Source of the DNA: Nomia melanderi
Lineage: Eukaryota > Arthropoda > Insecta > Hymenoptera > Halictidae
Assembly (NCBI RefSeq): GCF_051020985.1
Contig: NC_135000.1
Location: 22,288,784 to 22,352,783, forward strand
Direction: 5' to 3'
DNA length: 64,000 bases
How positions within the stretch are numbered: position 1 is the stretch's first letter; every line of letters starts with the position of its first letter. The translations under genes were made by a program, and so were the position numbers. The notes below the pieces were generated by a model. That model worked only from the letters and a program-made list of their open reading frames with translations. It was not told the origin of the DNA and searched no databases. This document shows positions 1-8,736 of this stretch, piece after piece.

Positions 1-12
1 CGGGGACAACAG

Positions 13-141
13 TCAACATTCATTAGTGGGCGTGAAGTCGATGAGGGTTTCGATGATGATGTACAGAGGATTCGGGGTATCGCGAATCACGTGGAGAACC
101 GTGAAGGCAAGGCTGAGAATATCAATTCCTTCAGAGAACAG
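13..141 (-). CDS. Possible terminal coding exon (42 residues plus stop)
   Basis: On the minus strand a frame opens directly after an AG at 143-142 (ACCCCCAAATAG|CTGTTC) and runs to TGA at 15-13. It encodes LFSEGIDILSLAFTVLHVIR followed by DTPNPLYIIIETLIDFTPTN and EC. The entry phase is 0, the same as the exit phase of the HTH exon at 663, so it could be that exon's 3' partner after a 520-nt intron. The peptide is hydrophobic and unlike the HTH exon tail. The opposite strand of the same stretch is also open for 54 codons from the window edge, so chance or a gene on the other strand cannot be excluded. I recognise no family. Confidence 0.25.
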   Translation of the reverse strand: MFSEGIDILSLAFTVLHVIRDTPNPLYIIIETLIDFTPTNEC

Positions 142-662
142 CTATTTGGGGGTTACGCGGAATGACGGCGGCCATGATGGAGGAGGCTGCTAGAAGGTGG
201 TCGTTCAGAAGACATTTTTGCGCTCGACTATCTCATTCATATTCAATATCTCATCAATTCCTGGACTGAGAATGTTTGCGCAAACTTGTCTACAGTAATT
301 AATCACTTCAACAGTTTTCCCCCGTGCCCTTGTATGCAAATTCCAATTTCATCGGAAGATCGCTAGAAGATTCAACAAAAATTCTCAGTCCAACTCTACC
401 AGAGGATCCTACGCTTCGCGCAAAACGACCCCATAAACAGGACCGCCCTAGCAGTTATCCTTCCAGGACCCATCATCATCCGACCCATTCCTCCATCTTT
501 CATTTCTCGAAAGAAACGTCCGTGAAGAACAAGAAGAAGCTCCGTGAGGGTGGTTCGACTCGGGGGTTGGTATCGGGACGGAATGACATCAGGGTTCATT
601 CATCTTTTCATTTTTTTTTTTTTTTTTTTTTTTGAGGAGGGCGTCAATTACGACGATCTTAC
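142..662. other. Putative intron between HTH exon and window edge
   Basis: There is no convincing coding sequence in this stretch. It contains a homopolymer of 23 T on the + strand (611-633), i.e. poly-A in the minus-strand transcript, 29 nt downstream of the HTH exon donor. The short plus-strand frame starting at 324 runs into the poly-T and is not credible. If 663-1256 and 13-141 belong together, this is their intron. Confidence 0.4.
611..633. repeat. Poly-T homopolymer (23 nt)
   Basis: An uninterrupted run of T on the + strand, close to the donor of the HTH exon. Confidence 0.95.
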
Positions 663-1256
663 CTCCAGAAGCTCCTGACTTTGCGTCTGGGTCTGGGCCT
701 GCTGGGTATTGTCCATGCTGGCGTTGGTGGTGGTGGTGCCTGTGGACGCGGTGCAGGAGGTTGGCGTGGTGGGCTGCGTGGTCGGTTGCGACTGCGTCAA
801 CGGCAACGGGGCGACGGAGGAGACGGCGGCCGTGGTAGCGGCTGCGGCGGCTACGGCGGCGTTCGTCATGGGTAGAGGCGGAGGCGGCGGAGGCGGTGGT
901 ACCACCTGGACCGTCGGCGGTGCCACCACGACGGCGGGCAACGCGGCGGGCGTTGTCGTGCTCGTGGTGTTCGCGGTGCTGAGCACCGCGTTCGCCGGCA
1001 ATGGCGTCACCGAGGCGAGGCCCGCGGACGCGGCCGACAGCGCGGCCGACTTCTTCGCGTCCTCCGGGTCGGCGTGTTGCATCATGTCCCGGTTTCTCCA
1101 GCTCTCCGCAATGCTCTCACGATTTTTCCAGATGGTAGCCACCGTGCTGCTAGCCAGACCCAGCTCGCGCGCCACGTCGCTCTTGCTTTTGCCGCGTTCG
1201 ATCTCTTGGATGATCTTCATTTTCTGCTTGATCGTGAACGCTAGCCGCTTTCGACC
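663..1256 (-). CDS. CENP-B/Pipsqueak-type HTH exon (pogo/Tigger-derived DNA-binding domain)
   Basis: The exon has 198 codons, phase 0 at both ends. The acceptor is AAAACGCAG|GGTCGA and the donor CTGGAG|GTAAGA. Residues 1-53 begin GRKRLAFTIKQKMKIIQEIE and continue RGKSKSDVARELGLASSTVA and TIWKNRESIAESW. This is the helix-turn-helix of the CENP-B N-terminal/Psq family, found in pogo/Tigger transposases and host genes derived from them. The rest is low complexity: Ala/Thr-rich, a run of eight prolines, then Gln/Thr-rich sequence ending QTQTQSQELLE. The second CENP-B HTH and the DDE nuclease are absent. The only in-frame Met (1220-1218) lies inside helix 1, and a stop sits upstream at about 1302, so splicing from an upstream exon is more likely than initiation here. 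It lies in a tou intron on the same strand. It could be a nested gene or an alternative tou exon. The HTH call is firm; the gene structure is not. Confidence 0.7.
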
Positions 1257-1384
1257 CTGCGTTTTTAGGTTTAGGGGGATGCCCGATAATCGATCGTGTT
1301 AATCGACGGTTTTCGGTTTCGGTACGGTACGGTTTTGGTTCGTTTTTGCGTGTCGGGTGGTTGTTCGCGTGCGGAGGTGGGGTA

Positions 1385-1425
1385 CACCACACACACACAC
1401 ACATACACACACTCGCACACACACC
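1385..1425. repeat. CA/TG microsatellite
   Basis: An interrupted (CA)n run with one TA and one TCG interruption, visible directly in the sequence. Confidence 0.95.
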
Positions 1426-3606
1426 TCGAGCGAGCTCTTTGCGACGCGCACCCCGTCTGTTCGATAGGGGACACGCTTGTTCGGGTGTCTGTCTTAGAGC
1501 TCGGGTTAGTAGAAGTGGTTTGGGTTGTGATGGTTGGTGATGTGGTGGTTGGTGGTGTTCGTGGTGATGGTGGTGGTTGTGGTGAATTGGTTGGTGGCGT
1601 GGTCTCTCTGTGAAGAGGATGGGCTAAGGCTTTTTTTAGATTCGCAACCGATTCGGTGCTGCGGGGGAAGTCAGTATCGAAACGCTGTGATTTCGAGAGG
1701 AGACGCTGTCCGACATGGTTATTTCGATTGAAGTAATCTCAAGTAAATTATTGCAAATTTTCAACAATATTAGCGAATTCCTAAATGAAAGAGAACGAAG
1801 ACATTCTTATGCGCTGACTGTCGTTCCCTAAATAGTTGCAAAAACCTTCTGAGCAATTCAAGCCACTAATTGCACCCCAGGACGAACGGTAGCAAATAAC
1901 ATTCAAAACAGGTTTCCTCCTCACAAATCAACGGTTCGATTCAATATTTCTCCGCAAATCGATTCCAAACCAAAGAAACCTTTGTTCACGGAAAGCGGTG
2001 GATCGTCCAGGATCGATTATCAGCGGAACGGGCATCCCTACTGTCTTGTCCAAGCCAGTTAACCCAATTTCTATCTACGTTTTCCACTTTTCCCTGTCTC
2101 GTCGGTCGACGATCTTTCCTCTAAACGTCTCGTTCTACACGGTCTGTGTTGCGTGTATTGTTTTCAAGGGGTTCGGGGTCGGGAGAGGGTCGGTCTGATG
2201 TGCAGTGCGTGTGAGAAGGTGGATGCAAGTGAATGCGGAGCGAGGATGAATGAGCGAACGAGTAACAGTGATCGAGAAGGACTTCTGCTGGAGGAACTCT
2301 TGGTGTGTCTCGCTCGGGCGAAGGGATTAACGATCGGGTGTTATACTTCTGGACAACTGTCACAATGGAGATGGGACTATTAAAAAGTTTCTACACTCGC
2401 GCATCTACTTCGCCGGGCACGGCCTTGCCCGAATGGTTCTCGACCGTTTTCCTTCTGCCACGTGCTCCCACGAGATCGATTTTCCCTTTCGAACCGAAAA
2501 CAAGCTTAACTCGGACAACCACAGCTCGAGAAGGTTTCCGGGCAAGGCGCCGAGTGTCTTCGCGCTTTCTGGACCCCGTGTTCTCCGATTAGGATTTACG
2601 TTAATAATTTTTCATTCTTTCGGTTCATCGAATTATCATAAGCCACGCGATGATCTTGAGATCGAGTAATTTGGAAAACTCGGAGCGCACTCGGTCCGAA
2701 GCGATCCGTCTTCCGGTGGATGCAAGAACGTTCGTTGTGCCGTTCGAAGAGCAACGAACTGCGTCTAGTCTCGGTCTTCTCGTCGGGTCTATAACTTGTT
2801 CACACGATCATTCGCCTTCGTGTGCTACGAAAACTAGGCGGGTAGGATTAAATGCCACGGCAAAACCGAGTACTCTGAGACTGGTCTACAGCGCACATAA
2901 AAAGCGTCGGGAGGCTGGGTAAATCGAGTTCACACGACTATACAGATTTCGAGCAACAAATTTCGACTCTCGTTTGCGGAAACTATTCTCGTCGAGAAAA
3001 TCGGCCGCCTCGGTATCCCGGTATTCCGGGGAAAAGAGTGAAATCATTGGAAATCAACTAGAAACCGTAAAGATAAAGTTCCTCCGATTAGAACAATGAA
3101 CACCGTTTCGCGGCTTCGATTTTCTCGACAACTATTCCTCCGTCCGTCCCCGTTTCTCTGGGAAAAGGCCGAACGCGGTAAATGCGGTCGGCCTGAGAAA
3201 CCGAAAATCGCCAGGTCCTCGCTCGATCGCGTCGATTCTCGCCGAGTGGAGGACCCGGAAGCGAGATGCAGCCACAAACGATCTCCGTTTAAACGACTAA
3301 AAGACGTTCGACTCACTGGTGACTGAACGGAAAATTAAAAAAAATAAAAGAAGAACAAAACAAACAATATATCTATTGTGTCCGGGCGGGGGGCACGAAA
3401 TCAAGAGAGAAAAAAACGAGAAATAAAAGAGTTAGGGTTGGTGGGGCTAAGGGTGTCAGTCGGAGAAAGATACTAGGAGGACATGCTGGGTTCTCCTGTC
3501 ACTATTGCTAGCGATTGTTGGTTGACTATGGGGTCGGGTGGTTTTCGTGTGTCCTGGGACGTTTTCTTGGTTGGTTTTACGGATCGTAATTAGGTCACAG
3601 GGGTTC

Positions 3607-3740
3607 ATATATATACATATGCATATATGGCTATATATATATGTATAAATATGCGAGTAAAATTATCTGGTTACAAGAATATCAATTGGAAAAATATATA
3701 CATATATATACGTATATATATGTATATATGTATATAGAAT

Positions 3741-3794
<54 letters not shown>

Positions 3795-3812
3795 TATATG
3801 TATGTATAATAT
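3607..3812. repeat. AT-rich microsatellite cluster
   Basis: Mixed ATATAC/ATATGT units surround a pure (TA)n core at 3747-3788. The frames read across it (Ile-Tyr repeats) are artefacts. Confidence 0.95.
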
Positions 3813-3990
3813 AAAATACGACACACACAGAGAGCATGCGACACGCACGACAGGTGGACAAAATACAAAAAACGTAGTAAGGTATCCCAAATAGAGTAAG
3901 AGAACAGATTCCTTGTGAACGAAACAACGAGAATCGAGACAAAAAACGTGAAAAAGGAAGACACGATTCGTGTGAGAGCGTTTAACTTAC

Positions 3991-4072
3991 CTCGAGCAGC
4001 TGCTGATTTCGAATTTCCCGCTCTCGTCTGACTGCCTCCTGACGTTCCGATTTCTCTTGCTCCTTAATCAGC
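3991..4072 (-). CDS. tou: toutatis/BAZ2-like, coding exon 10 (coiled coil, 27 codons)
   Basis: This short exon is easily missed. It has an acceptor CCTGTCGCAG|GCTGAT (phase 2, completing an Arg codon) and a strong donor CTCGAG|GTAAGT (phase 0). The peptide is RLIKEQEKSERQEAVRRERE followed by IRNQQLLE. It matches the stretch of human BAZ2B that reads IKRIQQIRMEKELRAQQILE in both register and composition. In BAZ2B the coil continues with an AK-rich segment leading to the DDT domain. That next exon is not found between here and base 1, so it lies to the left of the window, unless transcripts splice instead to the exon at 663-1256, whose entry phase is also 0. Confidence 0.9.
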
Positions 4073-4546
4073 CTGCGACAGGAATTCCAAATGATTGAAC
4101 TAAGTTACTAGACATTCCTAATCTTCGACTGGGCATCGATAACATTTCCTGGTTTATTCATTGAGGGAACAAACTTACAGTAACATTACTTTCCTAGACA
4201 ATCCATCGATCATCCACGTTCATAGACTCTAACTTTAGCGGATGCTTCATATTTTCAACTATCATTCGATTAAAGCAATCAGTAGCTGACTAATTAGTCA
4301 AATTGCAAAACTGTTACAAGTAATGTTTCTATAAATTCAGAAAATTTAATTTAGAAAAATCGTTGCGCCTTCCCTTTAATCCTCATCAACAATTTGTACT
4401 AGCCCGAAGTCTGCTTTACGTAACTTTGAAAGTTCGAGGAAAGTAAATCGTTAGTTTCCTTCGAGTTTCCCTTTCCACGATTTTAAGGGAAAGATAAACA
4501 GGTCTTTTAGATTAGAGAATTCCGCTGTCGAAGATGTTCAACCAAC
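4073..4546. other. Tou intron between exons 9 and 10
   Basis: AT-rich sequence between a GTTGGT donor and a GTCGCAG acceptor. No other feature seen. Confidence 0.85.
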
Positions 4547-4821
4547 CTAGCCTGTTCCTTGTGCCGCTGCGCCTCTTCCTTCGCCAGTTTCTTCGCGTAC
4601 GCGAGCTTCTCCCTTTCGTACTGATTGTTCGTTCGCACATCTCTGAAGCCACCGGCGGCTCTAAGCTCCTCCAATCTCCTGGCCACTTCTTGAGCGCCCA
4701 GCCTAACGAATTCCGCCTCCGCGAGGCCCATCGTCGGCTGCAGAAACTCGCCCACCAGCGGACGGGACGAGAACGAGAAGTTCGCCGTTGTCAACTCTGC
4801 GGGATTCTGTTGCTCCAAGAA
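4547..4821 (-). CDS. tou: toutatis/BAZ2-like, coding exon 9 (end of TAM domain, start of coiled coil)
   Basis: The acceptor is CCTTTTTAG|TTCTTGGAG, phase 0; the donor is GCTAG|GTTGGT, phase 2. The first 30 residues finish the TAM domain (FLEQQNPAELTTANFSFSS, then RPLVGEFLQP). These align with the NFSFSAKIRVGDF region of human BAZ2B. After it the sequence turns helical and charged: EFVRLGAQEVARRLEELRAA, a short linker, then YEREKLAYAKKLAKEEAQRH and KEQAR. This is the beginning of the long Lys/Arg/Glu/Gln-rich coiled coil typical of BAZ2 proteins between the TAM and DDT domains. Alternative internal AGs exist, but only this one keeps the TAM fold intact across the junction. Confidence 0.92.
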
Positions 4822-5397
4822 CTAAAAAGGGAAAGGAAATGTTATTCATTTTATTCGAACCGGAGATGGATCTGCTGTAATCAACCGGGGATTCGAACTG
4901 TCATTGGTACACATTTTCTTTCGAGGCAGGAATACATCGTGCTTATGATAAACAGCGTCTTCCGTTTCATTAGAATACAATGGTCCGTAAATCTCTACAC
5001 CTTCGAGCAATTCAATACCTCAGTAGACGTTACTCGTTATTCAAGAGACATCGAAGAAGAATCGACTTCGGGTGCGAAGTAAAAGCTTCCATTGTTACTA
5101 TATCAATCTTTAGCCTGACATTAGTCAGTTTACACAGTTAAGAGTATCTTTATTCTCCGAAAATTCATTGTTTTATTTTATGGCCTGTTCTGTTTGTTTA
5201 TAGGATCATAAACACTCTGCTAGAACCTCTTCGTTTAGACTACTTTCATCTCTTTAGTGAAAAAGATAGGGTGAAGCTTTCTATTCGAATTTAATCTCTA
5301 GACTGTCAAATATTTTTCAACAAGGTTTCAGATTTAGGAACCCGAATTGTCTAGCTCTAGTAGTAATCGTAAGATTTCAGTGAAAGACGTGACTAAC
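4822..5397. other. Tou intron between exons 8 and 9
   Basis: AT-rich sequence between a GTTAGT donor and a TTTTTAG acceptor. The plus-strand frame 4534-5082 is the shadow of exon 9 running into this intron. Confidence 0.85.
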
Positions 5398-5700
5398 CTT
5401 AGCCAGGTCCGGACTGCTCCTGAACGTCTTTCCGCAAGGACTATAGTAAGACACGTCACCCTTTATCACCCCCGATTTCCCTAATCCCTTGATCACTGTC
5501 TCCCGTTTCCAGCCACGTTCCAGAGGAACCTGAAGGTCCCTCTCGCTGGGCTTCACCTTTCTTCTCTTCGCGTTTGAGACGCCATCCGTGTTGTCGTCGT
5601 CGGTGTCCGTCACAACGTCGGTGTTACTACCGCTCTCGCTGGTCACGTCCATGTTGCTCTCTTCGCCGGACACCTCCAGCAGCTTATTCTTCATCTTCTC
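5398..5700 (-). CDS. tou: toutatis/BAZ2-like, coding exon 8 (acidic region + MBD/TAM domain)
   Basis: The acceptor is GTCTTTGCAG|GAGAAG and the donor is GCTAAG|GTTAGT, both phase 0, giving 101 codons (about residues 548-648). First comes an acidic Asp/Glu/Ser/Thr segment, then a basic KRRK cluster that could act as a nuclear localisation signal. From about residue 602 the MBD-like/TAM fold begins: DLQVPLERGWKRETVIKG, then GDVSYYSPCGKTFRSSPDL. The GW-RET, YY-PCGK and hydrophobic strand pattern matches the TAM/MBD domain of BAZ2A/BAZ2B and Drosophila Toutatis (human BAZ2B has IPLEYGWQRET and AYYAPCGKKLR at the same places). This exon identifies the gene. In BAZ2A the TAM domain binds RNA and structured DNA. 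Methyl-CpG reading is not established for the insect protein. Confidence 0.93.
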
Positions 5701-6204
5701 CTGCAAAGACCGCTATATAGGGAGCATGGTTTTAGTGCGAAATCATAAGTGAAAAAAAAGCAAAACGATCGGCGGCCGGGTTTCGTCCTCTTCCTTAGTA
5801 ATACGCGTTCGAAAAGAAATATAAATTCTTCGAAATGAAACGATAAGGAAAAACAGAAAAATTATAATCGATAACAATAAAAAAACGCAAAAAGAAATCT
5901 GAATGAATAAGAATCATAAGAACATTCATCAAATTTAGTAATTATTAGATTCACTGTCTACGCTGAGAATTAATCGAATATTCTGAAACTACCTTTACAA
6001 ACGCTCTCCAGTAATCACGAAGGAATAATTCTCGTTCAAAAATCTCGCCCTTGAACTAAACCTTCAATTCGCCGGCAAGTATCAAAAATAGATGATCACA
6101 AACGCAATTCCACTGATATTCTCACTCTCGTGTCTTCGACAATCGGTTCATATCAATCAATTCCCAGCGTGAATTCCAACAATCGTAATCCTGACTCGAT
6201 TTAC
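5701..6204. other. Tou intron between exons 7 and 8
   Basis: AT-rich sequence between a GTAAAT donor and a TTTGCAG acceptor. No other feature seen. Confidence 0.85.
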
Positions 6205-6590
6205 CTGACTCTTGTCGTCGATGCCTTGTCCGGTCGCAGTGGCGTGCAGCTGGGCAGCGAGGATGTTCGATCTGAGCAACGAGACTTGATGTGGCAGCGG
6301 CATGCTGGGGTCCAACGTCGGCGTGGGCTTGATGCCCAAGGCCCTGCTTTGGGCCAGCAGCGAGGCGACCGTGTTCTTCTTCGGTTTGGACACGCCGCGG
6401 CCCAGGTTCCTCGGCCGGCCATCTTTGTGGTGAGTCGTGCTGGCGCTCTCGCTCTCCTCGCTGCCGCTGCTGGGCCGCTGCGGCGAGTCCGCAGCTGCGA
6501 ACAGCTGCGCCAGCGACGGGCTGGGCGACGCGGGCACCGGCACCGAGTTCTGGGGCACCCTTCGCGGCTTCGGGCCCGGCTTTCGCCTCG
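6205..6590 (-). CDS. tou: toutatis/BAZ2-like, coding exon 7 (AT-hook-like segments)
   Basis: The acceptor is CCCGCAG|CGAGGCG, entering in phase 1; it lacks a strong pyrimidine tract but is the only phase-compatible AG. The exon encodes about 129 residues. Near the start is RRKPGPKPRR (about residues 420-429), a KPGPKP core resembling an AT-hook. Later comes KDGRPRNLGRG (about 474-484), again AT-hook-like (GRP core with basic flanks). It then runs into SKPKKNTVASLLAQSRALG and ...IKPTPTLDPSMPLPHQ. The C-terminal half is less repetitive, suggesting conservation. The donor is AGTCAG|GTAAAT, phase 0. AT-hooks are known in BAZ2 proteins (BAZ2A), where they bind the minor groove. The match here is by motif shape only. 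Confidence 0.85.
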
Positions 6591-7494
6591 CTGCGGGTCG
6601 CGAATCAAATATTTCCATTTGAAAGGAGACTGAATGGGGTGGAGCAACGACACAGTCTTATTGAGAATCTGATCTTTCACAAAGAACGTCGATGAGAGTT
6701 TATTGGGCGGGGTTCATGATGGGAAGGATGATGTTGAAAGAACTTTGAGAACCTGAAGCCGGATCTGTACGTTGATTTAAGCGAACGATGAACGAACGTG
6801 AGTAAGTACAGGTGTTTAGAAATTGAAGTTCCGATTGGGAATCTTATGGCTAACGATCGAAATATTTTGAAGGATTAATATTGGGTTGGTCAAAAAGAAT
6901 TCTCGGATTTTTATGGAAGATTGACGATGTTTGCATATTTAAGTCTATATATATCGATTTGTTATTTGTTATTCGATTTGTTATTCCAAGGAACTAGTTC
7001 CTAAAAAAAACATCTCATAACCCGCGAGACAGGTAACTTCGTCGGCTATCGTTGAGCAGCTCTATTTTCGTAAGATTAATGCAAGTATCCATTTACGATC
7101 CAGATAGACGGGAGACGCATAGATAGACAGGAAAGGAGTGATTGAAAAATAAAATCAATTTTGGATGACGAGCAGATTCGTCCCTACCGCGAGTTAAAAT
7201 GAAACTTGCTCATGTTCATTGGTGTTCCGATCAACATTCAATTTATTCGTGTCACAGTTGTACGAACGATCGGGAATGTTTTCTTTTGATCTATCGACAG
7301 GCGATAATGCGCCTTTGCCTGTGTTCACTCATGTTTGCTTCTGCTTGTTCGTTAAACGTACTGAGCCGGCTCCGGAGCGATCTGGCGTTGGTTAGGCAAC
7401 ATGTTTGTGAAGTTAGTATGGCTGATCGCGCGAAACGATGGGAATCGATATAACGCGTAGGCACTATATATCACGGCGGTGGTGGTTTACTCAC
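6591..7494. other. Tou intron between exons 6 and 7
   Basis: This intron contains an orphan mariner-like end (6881-6910) and otherwise AT-rich sequence with no recognised gene. Confidence 0.8.
6881..6910 (+). mobile_element. Mariner-like terminal sequence (orphan end)
   Basis: TTGGGTTGGTCAAAAAG followed by AATTCTCGGATTT resembles the terminal inverted repeats of Tc1/mariner elements in insects (TTGGGTTGG... with ...CGGATTT). It is directly preceded by TA, the expected target site. I found no matching inverted end within the next 1.2 kb and no transposase frame, so this is probably a truncated remnant. Confidence 0.5.
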
Positions 7495-7756
7495 ATGTTC
7501 GATCGGAGGCGAGCAACGACTGGCTCAGATTGCTGAGCTGACTGAGCGGCTGGCTGCCGGATATCGGCGAGCTACTACTCGTCGTGGCCGGCTTCAGCGA
7601 GAGATTCAGCGGCGCATCCGAATCGTTCGAACTGTTCGCGTTCGTGGTCGTCGTGTACGACGTAGGCGCCGGAAGAACGGAACCGTTCGTCGAGTGCGCC
7701 GGCAGCTTGATCACTTCCACGCGGTCCACCGGTTCTCTGTAGTCGTTCGACTCGTT
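7495..7756 (-). CDS. tou: toutatis/BAZ2-like, coding exon 6 (PLNLS motif)
   Basis: The acceptor is GTTCTTCCAG|AACGAG, phase 0. The peptide begins NESNDYREPVDRVEVIKLP, passes through Thr/Asn/Ser-rich sequence, and carries DAPLNLSLKP at about residues 378-387. It then becomes Ser-rich (SSSSPISGSQPLSQLSNLSQ) and ends LLASDRT. The donor is ACAT|GTGAGT, phase 1. PLNLS fits the PxDLS-type consensus recognised by the CtBP co-repressor, a known feature of many insect transcriptional repressors. Binding here is inferred from the motif only. The tyrosine/threonine and serine tracts suggest an otherwise disordered segment. Confidence 0.82.
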
Positions 7757-8492
7757 CTGGAAGAACACGAAATCGGCAACGGTTAGCTAACCTATATTTT
7801 CCTTTACCCCCATTTCTTATTTATTTATTTATTTGATTATTTATATAGCAGAATGTTTGAAACTGTTCAACCGGTCACGATGACCTAACATGTCGACCGT
7901 GTCTGACTTCACCTTCCAGCAACTTTTCATTTCCACTTCGATTACCTCACAATTATTGGATACCGCGGTGTTATAACGTTGGTATTAAGAAATTTGACAA
8001 AGTCACGGTGGAATATTAATCATATGAAGTTTATTACTGGCGAGAGGTAAATTCCATGATTACATAACCGAATGTCCAATAGGGTGGTAAATAGTTTCCA
8101 ATTTTGAATTACAAGACTGCAAAACATGCCATTTCTGCATTGAATCCATCTATTCTCTCGAAATTAGTATACAAAGATGCAAACTCACAGGTATCCTCGA
8201 GGCAATACGATACGACGAGGTATACTTCACGGAGATAAAGATATAAATCAGCGGATCCAGGAGAAAGCAATTGAATATTGTATATTATCGGGATAAAATT
8301 ACGTGGTAAGATGTCCAAGGGACAATCGTACAAATTGGCTGGTAGCACAAACGTCTTGAGCAACTGAAACGTAGCCAAGGATCGTTTATGCTCTCCACTT
8401 AGAATATTACAAAGACAATCGTGGAAATATATTCAGACGCAGTCGATGTTGCGTTCCGGTGGATCGTGTGATAGCACAGAAATGGCAATTAC
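7757..8492. other. Tou intron between exons 5 and 6
   Basis: Contains a short TTTA tetranucleotide run (about 7817-7845) and AT-rich sequence. The minus-strand 89-codon frame (8109-8378) has no family resemblance and no splice-phase support. Confidence 0.8.
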
Positions 8493-8736
8493 CCCTGTAC
8501 GGTTGTACTTTCTCGGCTCCATCATCAGCGACGTCGTCGTCGTGTTCGTCTGGTGAGCGGTGAGAGCGGGCACCGGCGGCGGGTGCACGCTCACGCTCGG
8601 CGTGTCCAAGGATATAGTCTTCTTCCTGCCGCGGTTCGTTGTGCCAGGAACCTTTGGACCGACTATGCTCGACGTGTACTTGATGATCTCTGTGTCGGGA
8701 GGCAGCCGTACACCCCCCAATATACTGCTAGGATCG
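8493..8736 (-). CDS. tou: toutatis/BAZ2-like, coding exon 5
   Basis: The acceptor TTATTCAG is followed by CGATCCTAGC, entering in phase 2 and completing a Ser codon. The peptide starts DPSSILGGVRLPPDTEIIKY, followed by TSSIVGPKVPGTTNRGRKKT and ISLDTPSVSV. It ends with a Thr/Met stretch and EPRKYNRTG. The donor CAGGG|GTAATT leaves phase 0. The segment VRLPPDTEIIKYTSSIVGPK is less repetitive than its surroundings, and the GRKK cluster is a possible basic (nuclear localisation or DNA-contacting) patch. Assignment to tou is by exact phase match to both neighbours and by strand. No named domain is recognised here. Confidence 0.8.

Larger units (their letters stand above)
1257..3990. other. Tou intron, left part; simple repeats
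   Basis: This is the intron following tou exon 10 (donor GTAAGT at 3990-3985), up to the HTH exon. It holds a CA-type microsatellite (1385-1425), a GGT/GTGGTT-rich stretch (about 1505-1610) that is His/Gln/Pro-rich if read on the minus strand, and a long AT microsatellite region (about 3607-3812). Between 1700 and 3300 I see only short non-overlapping frames with no family resemblance. If the HTH exon is a nested gene, its promoter and first exon should be here. Confidence 0.5.

Noticed and set aside
709..1302. 197-codon plus-strand frame
   Set aside because: Antisense shadow of the HTH exon, which has the recognisable domain and splice sites.
3663..3964. Tyr/Ile-rich minus-strand frames
   Set aside because: Translation of an AT microsatellite.
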